NCBI GenBank assembly: GCA_029339505.1
Contig: JAQISU010000182.1
Coordinates: 3,122,001 to 3,186,000 of the forward strand
From: Unio delphinus
Lineage: Eukaryota; Mollusca; Bivalvia; Unionida; Unionidae
Direction of reading: 5' to 3'
DNA length: 64,000 nucleotides
This document shows, piece after piece, positions 43,597 to 52,435 of this stretch (positions are counted from its first letter, which is position 1; every line of letters starts with the position of its first letter). The notes beneath the pieces are model-generated. The model did no database searches. It was not told the DNA's origin and saw only the letters and a program-made list of their open reading frames with translations. A program made the position numbers and the translations under genes.

Positions 43597-44994
43597 ATGT
43601 TCAAAAAATCACATGATCCGGCGTTTGATATAGACGCCCCAGTTGGCAAGGATGATTCTGTACGCGATTATCAATATTACGCTTATCATGCAATAGACGC
43701 AAATAGTCGATCGCGAATTGAACTTCAAGTCCATGATACCAGTAAATATTTTTTGCCCTGTGAAGCGTTTATCGAAATCGAAGGAGAGATTATAAGAACA
43801 AATGATACAGAGTATCCAGCTGGTACTCAAGTCGGTTTTGTCAATAATGGTATTATGGCGTTATTTGAGAGTGCTAGATATCTCATTGATGGAAAAGAAA
43901 TTGAGTCCATAGATCGTGACGTTGATGTGGCTACAACAATAATCGGGTTAGCGAGATATTCCGATGATTATACAAGATCAGCAGGACCCTCTATGATGTT
44001 TGCAAAGGATGTTAAAAATACCGCTGGAGGAAATCAATTTATTATAAGACGACCACAGAATAATGCTGGTGCTGCTAATGTTGATGTCGAGAATATGATT
44101 ATAAACAACGATCCTAACTTCAATCTAGGAGCTGCAACACGTATTTCAATGTTGCAAGGAGCGCGTAAATCATTTTCATGCGCGATTCCACTGCATCACA
44201 TATTTGGATTCTGTAGAAACGTCCGAAAAGTTATTTATGGGGCGAAGCATACAGTATCGCTTGTACGAAAGAGTGATGATAATGGCGCAATCTGGAGGAT
44301 TCCAGCAGATGCTGCAAATCCCAATGCTGATGCCGGTAAAGTCAATTTAACAAAAATATCATTGTGGATGCCAGTGTTGACTCCAGCAATCACCGCAGAA
44401 GAACGATTACTATCATTTATGGACCAAGGAGGAAAGTCGTTGTTGAGTTGGTTAACCGTGAGTACAGATGTTAAACAATCAAATCTCAACGGGTTATTCA
44501 CGTGGAATCTAGCATCAAAACAAGGTGTTGCTGCGCCACGTCATATATTCGTAGCGTTACAGGATAACACACGAGTTGGCGATCAACGTTTCAGTCATAT
44601 GATATTTGATCAGTTAGGTGTGAAAGACATCTCACTGAGAATAAACGGCCAACAGGAACCATCCGAGGATATACAACTTAATTACACAGAAAATCATATT
44701 GCACGCGTGTATCATCGTCTGTTGTCATTTATGGCACGTGATCAAAATGTCGATACTGGTTTGCAAATATCACAATATGATTTTAAAAATCTGTATCCGA
44801 TCTATTACTTCTCACTGGAACATCTCGATTTAACAAGACAGTCCGTCGTTGATATACACTTTAGAGCTAATGTGACTCGTGGTGCTATTGCTAATTATAG
44901 AGCGGTTGCTGTCATTCTCAGCGACAAATCAATGCTACTCGAAGGTGTTGGAGGAAGAATGAGAGTGGTAGATGCACCAGTAGAAAACATGTAA
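43597..44994 (+). CDS. Major capsid protein, double jelly-roll type
   Basis: A complete 465-residue protein. The N-terminal segment RIELQVHDTSKYFLP with FVNNGIMALFESARYLIDGKEIES, and the C-terminal YPIYYFSLEHLDLTRQSVVDIHFRA, give alternating beta-strand patterns and a motif order like Polinton/adintovirus capsid proteins, which form trimeric pseudo-hexameric capsomers. Length is in the family range (about 450-600). A loop at about residues 140-180 and one at 225-250 differ between copies and are probably exposed. It lies in the middle of the rightward structural block, followed 40 bp later by the core protein. Confidence 0.87.
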   Translation: MFKKSHDPAFDIDAPVGKDDSVRDYQYYAYHAIDANSRSRIELQVHDTSKYFLPCEAFIEIEGEIIRTNDTEYPAGTQVGFVNNGIMALFESARYLIDGKEIESIDRDVDVATTIIGLARYSDDYTRSAGPSMMFAKDVKNTAGGNQFIIRRPQNNAGAANVDVENMIINNDPNFNLGAATRISMLQGARKSFSCAIPLHHIFGFCRNVRKVIYGAKHTVSLVRKSDDNGAIWRIPADAANPNADAGKVNLTKISLWMPVLTPAITAEERLLSFMDQGGKSLLSWLTVSTDVKQSNLNGLFTWNLASKQGVAAPRHIFVALQDNTRVGDQRFSHMIFDQLGVKDISLRINGQQEPSEDIQLNYTENHIARVYHRLLSFMARDQNVDTGLQISQYDFKNLYPIYYFSLEHLDLTRQSVVDIHFRANVTRGAIANYRAVAVILSDKSMLLEGVGGRMRVVDAPVENM

Positions 44995-45034
44995 TTGAAA
45001 TTGTAAACGATTTAGAATCAATCTATTATGTATA

Positions 45035-45514
45035 ATGTCATATAGTGTTATTAGTGTTACGTTAACTCCCGGTCAATTAAAAAAATTGCAATCGGAATCA
45101 GCTAAAAAATGTGGAACCACAATCACGTTGAAACCTAATCAAATGACTGGTGGTGCAAATAAATTATCGCTGACAACTCGTCAGGTGAAACATTTCAATG
45201 ATGCACTTGCAGCCAAAAAAGGTGTTCAGATTACTCTTTCTGCGGCTGCTATCAAAAATATGATTAAAACAGGCGGTATATTTCCGTTGTTAGCTGCGAT
45301 TCCAGCATTGATTGCAGCAGCAGCCCCAGCGGTGGCTAAAGCAGCGGCGTTAGGAGCCGTTGGTACTGCAGCAGGAATGGCACTAAAGAAAGCAACTGGG
45401 AAAGGATATAAAAAAAAGGGACGATCCGTTCACGGATTGGGTCTAAGACTACCAGGAACCCCGTATTCGTGGTACAGCGGAAAGGGTCTAAGACTACCAG
45501 GAACGATTTATTAA
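45035..45514 (+). CDS. Ala-rich core / membrane-active virion protein
   Basis: A 159-residue protein. The N-terminal half has paired ITLTPGQLKKL / ITLKPNQ-like repeats and KKGVQITLSAAAIKNM. A hydrophobic Ala-rich segment (about 88-118, FPLLAAIPALIAAAAPAVAKAAALGAVG) follows, then a Lys/Gly tail with two LRLPGT repeats. MTGGA (near residue 36) exactly fits the MxGG-x adenain pattern. Similar proteins recur beside capsid genes in invertebrate Polinton-like elements; a pX/condensing or membrane-penetrating role is inference. Confidence 0.7.
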   Translation: MSYSVISVTLTPGQLKKLQSESAKKCGTTITLKPNQMTGGANKLSLTTRQVKHFNDALAAKKGVQITLSAAAIKNMIKTGGIFPLLAAIPALIAAAAPAVAKAAALGAVGTAAGMALKKATGKGYKKKGRSVHGLGLRLPGTPYSWYSGKGLRLPGTIY

Positions 45515-45525
45515 TTGAGGAACCT

Positions 45526-45963
45526 ATGGTTCCCATGTCCAATTTTGATTTAATGGATGCGGCTAAAAAACTCGCGATTAAAAACTTCAGAGGTGTCTTT
45601 ATGAAAGATCAATTACCACATCAACCAAACAGCGTTGAAACCGGAATCATTAATTTAGATAACAGCACCGGACCTGGAACTCACTGGGTTGCATACGCTA
45701 TTGATCCACGTGGGATTGTCTATTTTGATTCATATGGATTAGCCCCGCCAAAAGAGTTTATGCGGTATATAAAAACCCTTCCAATGAAGACTTGGTATTC
45801 TACGCTACCAACACAACAAATGAATGACCCACCAATATGTGGCAGCGAAGTATTAAATGTCCTTGACGCTATTTCTAACTCCTTGAGTAACCCAAGCGGA
45901 AATCCACCACATGTTGTCGTGAATGAATACACTAGCAATCGCTGGAAATCGAAACGATTTTAG
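45526..45963 (+). CDS. Adenovirus-type cysteine protease (adenain family)
   Basis: About 145 residues from the ATG at 45526; a longer frame from 45469 overlaps the upstream gene. The catalytic layout matches adenain: His in GTHWVAY, Asp in YFDSYG, a Gln in TQQMND and the nucleophile Cys in PICGSE. It would process virion proteins during maturation; candidate sites are visible in the neighbouring pVI-like, core and Gly/Ser-tailed proteins. Homologous to Polinton and virophage proteases. The TAG stop directly follows the palindrome AAATC-GAAAC-GATTT. Confidence 0.9.
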   Translation: MVPMSNFDLMDAAKKLAIKNFRGVFMKDQLPHQPNSVETGIINLDNSTGPGTHWVAYAIDPRGIVYFDSYGLAPPKEFMRYIKTLPMKTWYSTLPTQQMNDPPICGSEVLNVLDAISNSLSNPSGNPPHVVVNEYTSNRWKSKRF

Positions 45964-45987
45964 AGAGAGAAAGAGTTTTACAATAAC

Positions 45988-47412
45988 ATGATTGATATTT
46001 GGGGGAGATCTTTGAAACCCAAACCCGATGACACTGCACCACCTGATTCTGTCAAGGATATAAAAAAAATAATTGAAGATGAAATCGCTGAGACGTTGAA
46101 CTTAACAAATGTTGATCCTAATGAAATAGTTGTATTTCAAGACAAACAGGGTAAATTGAAATCCAGTGATGTGTCATTGAATGACATTTTGATACGGCAG
46201 CGCGACGCCGCTGAAAACTCTATTGCGCTGTATTCCAACGACGGACGACTTAAACCAGGCGCACTTGTGTCTACGATCACCGACGCGATTGCTACCAACG
46301 AACGTGAGCTGAATGATTTTATACGAGGTTATAATGCTTTTCGCAAAAATGTCGTACATAAATTTTTTGGAACCCCGCTTGTGGTTGGCATGACTCTCGC
46401 TGAAATTAAAGACTTGTTGAATTCATTCTTCGCTAACAAGGAAGCTGGAAGGATGATGACTGCTTCAGAAATCAAGGCAAATTATCTCGAGATTTTTAAA
46501 GTAAGCGAAGATCAAAAACTCACAAACGACATTGTTGGTAGGTTCTTTGGAACCCCGCTTGTGGCTGGCATGACTCTCGCTGAAATCAGTGAGTTTATCG
46601 GCAAGCACACTCACAATGCCTACATCGCTAATAATTTCTTTGGTGTCCCGGCTACATCTACAATGACTCTCAAAGATATTAATATGTTTATGGTGAGACA
46701 AACAACACTTAATACCATCGTGGATAAATTTTTAGGGAGAACACCTGTGTCTGAAACCACATCGTTGACAGGCATGACTCTCGCGGAAATTAAAAGCGCT
46801 ATTGACAAACAAAAGCACACCAGCGATATTGTTAATAAGTTCTTTGAGGGCAGTAGCCTCCAAGATATCACGACGAAATTTTCTAACATCGACAACCATA
46901 TTAAAACCCAAGCAGAGCTTAAAGTTGAAGACCTTCTGGTTTCATTATTCTTCTCTAACAGGGAGGAGAGTGGAAAAACAATAGATCCTACCAAAATCAG
47001 GGTAAATTATCTCGATATTTTCGACGATCTTTTTAACCTGAAAAGAATATCTGAAAAGGTAAAGATTCCACATCACTACACGGGCGTTAAAAATATCGTG
47101 TATACGGTTAATCATGGAACCATGGATTGGATAAGAGACGGTTATACTACATTATCCATCGGTATCTTGGGTCTCCCCGGCATAGTGGGCCCTGACTACA
47201 AGCCAACATGGGTCGATGGTATCTACAGGCTAACGTGGATCTCTATCGATCAATTTAATATGATCGCGGACGGTAAAACCTACTCTGGTGGCACCGCGAC
47301 GTTAATTATGGATGGTCGCAAAAAAAACTTTAATGTCGTCGCGGTTGATAGCTCTACCATTAGATCAAAAATAGCCTGGTGTTTAGAACTCGTAGCTCAT
47401 TTTTCCGACTGA
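45988..47412 (+). CDS. Fibre-like protein with a repeated shaft and a C-terminal beta domain
   Basis: A 474-residue protein. The N-terminal about 80 residues (MIDIWGRSL...IIEDEIAETLNL...VVFQDKQGKLKS) are conserved in copy D and may anchor to the virion. The middle holds five imperfect repeats of about 30-35 residues with core FFGTPLxxGMTLAEIK (DNA near 46360, 46537, 46633, 46722 and 46838). The C-terminal about 110 residues are beta-rich, beginning KNIVYTVNHG. The anchor-shaft-head organisation suggests a trimeric attachment fibre; that is inference. The DNA is more GC-rich than its neighbours in places, and the shaft and head are much diverged from copy D. Confidence 0.65.
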   Translation: MIDIWGRSLKPKPDDTAPPDSVKDIKKIIEDEIAETLNLTNVDPNEIVVFQDKQGKLKSSDVSLNDILIRQRDAAENSIALYSNDGRLKPGALVSTITDAIATNERELNDFIRGYNAFRKNVVHKFFGTPLVVGMTLAEIKDLLNSFFANKEAGRMMTASEIKANYLEIFKVSEDQKLTNDIVGRFFGTPLVAGMTLAEISEFIGKHTHNAYIANNFFGVPATSTMTLKDINMFMVRQTTLNTIVDKFLGRTPVSETTSLTGMTLAEIKSAIDKQKHTSDIVNKFFEGSSLQDITTKFSNIDNHIKTQAELKVEDLLVSLFFSNREESGKTIDPTKIRVNYLDIFDDLFNLKRISEKVKIPHHYTGVKNIVYTVNHGTMDWIRDGYTTLSIGILGLPGIVGPDYKPTWVDGIYRLTWISIDQFNMIADGKTYSGGTATLIMDGRKKNFNVVAVDSSTIRSKIAWCLELVAHFSD

Positions 47413-47478
47413 AGTACTAGCAATTCCCGCTAACGATGACAAATAATTGAAAACACTAGCGGATTTAAAATAACAACA

Positions 47479-48027
47479 ATGACTTTGTCATCGACGCAAT
47501 GTCGCTATGATCAGGTCAGAGAATTTCAGAATAGACTCAAAACCCTCACTGAGGAGTATCAAATAAAAATAAAAAAATACCGACGAAGAATCACCGCAAT
47601 TGATGTTACTATCTACTCGGTGTCAAGCGTTCTCACTGGTGCCGGAATAATACTTGCATCGGTTACAATGATTGCCCCGGTCGTAGTTCCAATTTGCATT
47701 TCTGCGGTGGCTACAATCGGGGGTATATTAACCGGGATAGCAAAAAAGATATCATCATGCAGCCAGAGTAAACTGCAGAATTACTTACTTCAATTTCATA
47801 TTGCATCAACCGCATACTCGCAGTTATCATTGATGATATCGTCGTCACTCGATAATACGATTATATCAGATAGTGAATTCTCAGCGATGGTCAGTATTTT
47901 TGATTCCGCGATATCGAAATTAGAGCGACAACATGAGTATAATAACAATGACAACACCGATGGAATCAGAAAACACGAACCCAAAAAACAAAATGATCTC
48001 AATAATATCAACATTACCAGATTGTGA
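47479..48027 (+). CDS. Membrane protein with two adjacent hydrophobic helices
   Basis: A 182-residue protein. A charged coiled-coil-like N-terminus (1-40) precedes two hydrophobic segments (about 44-66 and 67-87, rich in Val/Ile/Gly), then a helical C-terminus. Small two-helix membrane proteins at this place are common in Polinton-like elements and may act in entry or in an internal membrane; not shown here. The 3' end contains one copy of a segment (47872-47945) tandemly duplicated at 48023-48096. A remnant is at 51920-52411 in copy D. Confidence 0.65.
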   Translation: MTLSSTQCRYDQVREFQNRLKTLTEEYQIKIKKYRRRITAIDVTIYSVSSVLTGAGIILASVTMIAPVVVPICISAVATIGGILTGIAKKISSCSQSKLQNYLLQFHIASTAYSQLSLMISSSLDNTIISDSEFSAMVSIFDSAISKLERQHEYNNNDNTDGIRKHEPKKQNDLNNINITRL

Positions 48028-48096
48028 ATTCTCAGTGATGGTCAGTATTTATGATTCCTCGATACCAAAATTAGAAATAAATCATGAGTATAATGA
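48023..48096 (+). repeat. Tandem duplicate of the membrane-protein 3' end
   Basis: Repeats 47872-47945 at a 151-base offset with about 85 percent identity. It encodes the same FSxMVSIYDSxIxKLE peptide in another frame context, now mostly outside the membrane gene. Copy D has only one copy. Confidence 0.8.
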
Positions 48097-49427
48097 CGAC
48101 ACAGCAGGAATTACTTCAACAAATAGTGGAGAACACGAAACCAGTACAAACGAGTATGATATCAATTACATCAACGGAACCCGAGTTTAGTGTGAATTTC
48201 CCCTCTCCGGTTCCTGTGAGTGAAATCGCGCTTGCAAAACTACGAGTATATCACAGTTGGCCTAATATCAGATCAAAACCATTTGGTGGTCAACAACCGA
48301 ATAACTCTTTAGTGTTTGCAAATAAGAATAAACCCGACGGAACTCCAGACTGGAACGTCGTTTCGATACCAACAGGGTCATACCAAATCGAACAAATCAA
48401 TAATGAATTCGCGCGTAGAATAAAATCGATTACTGGAAAAGAATCAAAAATCGCTATAACAGTTCATGAGCCGACACTATCATCCGCAATTGAGATAAGC
48501 ACAGAAGGATACGTCGTAGATATCTATCAAAGTTCTATTAGAACCGTACTAGGATGGCCTGAAAAACCACCTGAAAAATCCACCACCGACTTAACCACGG
48601 ATGTACAATCATATCATGAAATCAATCCCAGTTATCAAGATAATTTATCTGATATAAGAAAAGGAAGAATCGCCGATAGATTTATATTCACCAACAAAGA
48701 CACATTGCAATGGGATTTTATCATTAAAAGAACAACCGACTCATCTGTTACTATTTCATTTACGCTAACTGACGTCCGTGGTTATTTTAATGAGATTAAA
48801 CAATTATATGACACACAACTAGAACAACTACGGAAAACAAGATCGCAAAAACACGTTGAAATAATAAATCAGCTTATATCGGACATGAAATATATCTATG
48901 AACTAATTATTCAAACAATAATTAATGACAACAGCGACAATAAACAACGATTCCTAACCGATTACAATATCACAGAAGACAATCTGCGTAATTTCAAGTT
49001 TCCGAAATACAACGCTGATGAATTAGCAAAAATTGTTAAAACCGATATCAAAGCACTACAAAAATCAGACTCAACTGTCCTCCTCAAACATAATAATGAT
49101 CCAGATGATGGTGGTAGGCATATCGCTCCGTTCAACGTGAATATTTCAACGGTGATTGCACTTAATTTAGTGTGTGATGTTATCGAAGGAAGCTATCAAA
49201 TTAATCTCGAACGATCAAATCAAGCTCAGCAAGGATATATTCTTTATTCATTTGCACCAACAGCTCCTCCAGGATTCCTAATTATTGAAAACCCAATTAA
49301 TCCTGTCTACATGCGATGCCATAATAATTCGTTAACGAGAATTAATTTCAAACTCACCGACCAGTCAAATAATCTGATTGATTTACAAGAAGAGGTGTTA
49401 GCGATTAGTTTGTTTGTGAAATCATAA
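48084..49427 (+). CDS. Penton-like minor capsid protein
   Basis: A 447-residue protein. The N-terminal part (MISITSTEPEFSVNFPSPVPV, then YQIEQINNEF and IAITVHEPTLSS) and the C-terminal part (VIALNLVCDVIEGSYQINLER, SLTRINFKLTDQSNNLIDLQEE) are beta-rich and match the penton / minor capsid pattern of Polintons, where a single jelly-roll ends in an xDQxxxLIDL-type segment. The central about 170 residues (roughly 165-335) share no clear similarity with copy D, whereas the flanks are nearly identical. The stop codon lies inside the 16-bp palindrome AAATCATAAATGATTT. Last gene before the right terminal repeat. Confidence 0.8.
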   Translation: MSIMTTQQELLQQIVENTKPVQTSMISITSTEPEFSVNFPSPVPVSEIALAKLRVYHSWPNIRSKPFGGQQPNNSLVFANKNKPDGTPDWNVVSIPTGSYQIEQINNEFARRIKSITGKESKIAITVHEPTLSSAIEISTEGYVVDIYQSSIRTVLGWPEKPPEKSTTDLTTDVQSYHEINPSYQDNLSDIRKGRIADRFIFTNKDTLQWDFIIKRTTDSSVTISFTLTDVRGYFNEIKQLYDTQLEQLRKTRSQKHVEIINQLISDMKYIYELIIQTIINDNSDNKQRFLTDYNITEDNLRNFKFPKYNADELAKIVKTDIKALQKSDSTVLLKHNNDPDDGGRHIAPFNVNISTVIALNLVCDVIEGSYQINLERSNQAQQGYILYSFAPTAPPGFLIIENPINPVYMRCHNNSLTRINFKLTDQSNNLIDLQEEVLAISLFVKS

Positions 49428-49449
49428 ATGATTTTCGTCCTAAAGACTT

Positions 49450-49737
49450 GATCAAATATTCGGTTAAAATCATTTTATTATTTTTGTTAACCCAGAACTG
49501 AAAACTTTAGCAGCAGAGAGGGTAGATGACAACAAGTTGCGACCAAAATTAATTAAAAAATCGTTTTCATTTTTTTAGTTAAAATGATTTCGTATGTAGA
49601 TTTCAATCAATTTTTTGTCTGAAAACGTTGTAGGGTTCGCCTTTTTTTTGGTTAAAATAAGATTATAAGACGGCTCGTTTTAGGATTTCAATCAAATTTT
49701 GTCTAAAAACGTTGTAGGATTCACCCTCTCTGCTGCT
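49450..49737. repeat. Right terminal inverted repeat of copy C (288 bp)
   Basis: Reverse complement of 34210-34497, including the 229-bp module 49509-49737 and a non-coding duplicate of the last codons of the ATPase gene. Confidence 0.93.
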
Positions 49738-49742
49738 AAAGT
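49738..49742. other. Candidate target-site duplication (right), AAAGT
   Basis: Matches 34205-34209. Confidence 0.6.
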
Positions 49743-50339
49743 TCTCCTCTTTAGACGTCATTGTGAAAGCTTGTTGGTTCATGCAAACTAATGCCTGGAA
49801 CTAAAACAATAATTTTCAACCAAAGTTAATTTTCAAACAAAATACATTAATAACATTCGCATCGCTTGGAGGAGCTCCTGATTTTCTGTTATTACTATAT
49901 GATCATACACTAAGTAACTGAAAAGAGCAAAATCAAAACGTTTTATAATGGCATTAAATAATTTACTTCCTTGGAATAAAAAACTGAACATTTTAAAACA
50001 ACTTACATTAGTATGAATGAAATTCCAAATAGTACCGCAATTTCTATCATATTTCCAAATAAAGTCTAACTAATTTACACTGGAATTACAGTCACAGTTA
50101 TGTACTTAATTTGTAGTATCGAATGTCGTAGTTTGCCAATAGCCTGGATAGTGGTGATGTGTTAAGAGTCTTTTGATCTATCAAAATTATAATTCAAAAA
50201 TGTTCTCATCTAAATTCATTATAAATTCAAATTCATTTTTCTGTCCAAGAATATTATTGATGAACACTTTTCTGTTGCTAGTGAATAATAATTTGATTAT
50301 ACAATGCCACCTAAATGAAATAATGAATACAACAGTAAG
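49743..50339. other. Host spacer between copies C and D
   Basis: About 600 bp of AT-rich sequence; I see no gene or repeat. Confidence 0.6.
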
Positions 50340-50549
50340 AGCAGCAGAGGGGGTGAACAGACAAACTTTGTAGGCGTCAACGAGGCTTCCATCTCGTTAA
50401 TATTTAATAGAAAGGTCTATTTGACAAACTGAGCCTTCCTAGTAAATATATAATAGAAGGGTCGATTCGTCAAACTAACGCTTCCTCGTAGGGGTTCATT
50501 TGACAAAACAAAAGACGCCATTGTCGTTGGAATTCACCTTCTCTGCTGT
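50340..50549. repeat. Left terminal module of copy D
   Basis: About 210 bp from AGCAGCAGAGGGGGTGAA to ATTCACCTTCTCTGCTGTT, so again bounded by inverted copies of the end motif. The interior is unlike A, B or C and holds two or three TTTGACAAA-type short repeats. Confidence 0.75.
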
Positions 50550-50582
50550 TATAGGTTAACAATTCTTTTACGATGAAAATCA

Positions 50583-51944
50583 CTACGATTTCACAAACAG
50601 ACTAAATTGTAGGACCTCATCTTGTAGATCAATGAGATTATTGGACTGATCAGTGAGTCTGAAATTAATTATCGTTAATGAATTATTATGACATTGCATA
50701 TAGACTGGATTAACCGGAGACTCAATAATTAGAAATCCTGGAGGAGCTGTTGGTGCAAATGAATATAGAATATATCCCTGCTGAGCTTGATTTGATCGCT
50801 CGAGATTTATTTGATAGCTTCCTTCGATAACATCACATACTAAATTTAATGCTATCACCGAAGATATATTCACATTTTGAGGAGCGATATGCCTACCACC
50901 GACTTCTGGGTCATTATTATGTTTGAGAATTATAGTCTGTGATTATGGCGTTTTCTTCCATGCGTCATGGATTTTTTTGAAACCTTCATCGACGGCGTAT
51001 CTAAGAGATTCTTTTATCACTGGGACATTATGTTCTGGAATCTTGAAATAAGAAATATATATTATATCTATATTATATTTCGTTGCAAATTCTGTTCTTG
51101 TTTTAGGATTATCGTCACCTAATACCTCTTGAAACATTCGTAAATTATACGTTTCCATGTCATCGATGATTTTATTGCATGTTTCTATAACGCTGATAAA
51201 TTCATCTCTGGTGAGAGTACCAGACTCGAGAGATACTAACAGCAACGCAAAATCATTAGTCATCGCTGTGAAAGTTTTAACGATTTCATCTTGTCGAGTT
51301 TGATAATATATATTAGCGCGATCGTCTATCATTTCAGTGAAAAATTTTGACTTATTGTAATCGTCATAACTTTTTATTGGATTATCAGATTTTATTCTGT
51401 CGGTGACATAATCAGATGTTTCAGGTTTGGGTATTTGATAAGCTGTCCGAGGTGGGATTTCAGGCCATCCCAGTATTGTTCTTATAGAACTCTGATAAAT
51501 ATCTACGACATAACTAGGCGAGTTTATTTCGATCGCAGATGATAGTGTCGGCTCGTGGACTGTTATAGCGATTTTCGATTTTGCTCCAGTAATGGATTTT
51601 TTTCTGCGTTGTAATTCAGCATTGATTTGTTCGATTTGGTATGATCCGGTTGGTATTGAAACAAAGTTCCAGTCTGGTGTCCTGTTTTCACGAATTTTAT
51701 TCGCGAACACTAAAGAATTATTCGGTTGTTGACCGCCAAATGCTACCGATCTAATATTAGGCCAACTATGGCACACTCGTAGTTTTGCTAACGCGATTTC
51801 CTTCACAGGGACTGGGATAGGGAAATTCACACCGAATTCAGGATTCGTTGATGTTATTGAGATCATGCTGGTTTGTACTGGGTTTGTGTTCTCCACTATT
51901 CGTTGAAGTAATTCCTGCGGTGTTGTCATTGTTAGTATATTCAT
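50583..51944 (-). pseudogene. Penton-like minor capsid protein with one premature stop (copy D)
   Basis: A 454-codon frame interrupted only by a TAA at 50943-50945. The N-terminal (about residues 15-165) and C-terminal (about 355-450) parts closely match 48084-49427, but the central region is a different, helical sequence. Near-intactness suggests later loss of function than for the polymerase gene. Confidence 0.82.
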
Positions 51945-52411
51945 GTTGTATTTCTAATTTTGATATCGCGGAATCATAAATACTTACCATCGCTGAAAAC
52001 TCATCATCAGATATAAATGTAACATCGAGCGACGACGATATCAACAAGGATAATTGCGAGTACGCAGTTGATACAACATGAAATTTAATTATGTCGTCTT
52101 GCAGTTTACTCTGGCTGCATGGTGATATTTTTTTTTGTTATTATCGAAATATTGCCGCGAGTGTTGTCGCCGCGGATATATAAATTGCAACAGCTATCGG
52201 AGCAATCATTGTCACCGAGGATAGTATTATACCAGCCCCAGCGATTACACCACTCTCTGAGTACACTGTAACATCAACTGCGGTGATTCCTCGTCGGTAT
52301 TTTGTTTATTTTTGTTTGATAATCCTCAGTGAGTGTTTTGAGTTTAGTTTGAAATTCTCTGACCTGATCAAAGCGGTATTTTGATACCGAAGGTATCGTC
52401 GATGATGTCAT
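51920..52411 (-). pseudogene. Two-helix membrane protein remnant (copy D)
   Basis: Homologous to 47479-48027. The start (MTSSTIPSVSKYR-like) lies near 52411, and frameshifts occur near 52300 and 52130. The C-terminal tail FSAMVSIYDSAISKLE remains near 51990. The hydrophobic region is damaged. Confidence 0.7.
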
Positions 52412-52435
52412 TTTATTTTTAAATCGTTTACGATT

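Larger units (their letters stand above)
34210..49737. mobile_element. Copy C: complete Polinton/adintovirus-like element, 15.5 kb
   Basis: Bounded by 288-bp inverted repeats and a candidate 5-bp target duplication. It encodes integrase, PolB-SF1 helicase-HNH, packaging ATPase, PLA2, protease, double-jelly-roll major capsid protein, penton-like protein and accessory genes. Three genes carry single lesions (PLA2 frameshift, zinc-finger stop, polymerase-HNH stop); the structural block is open throughout. It is a recent integrant by comparison with B and D. Confidence 0.93.
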
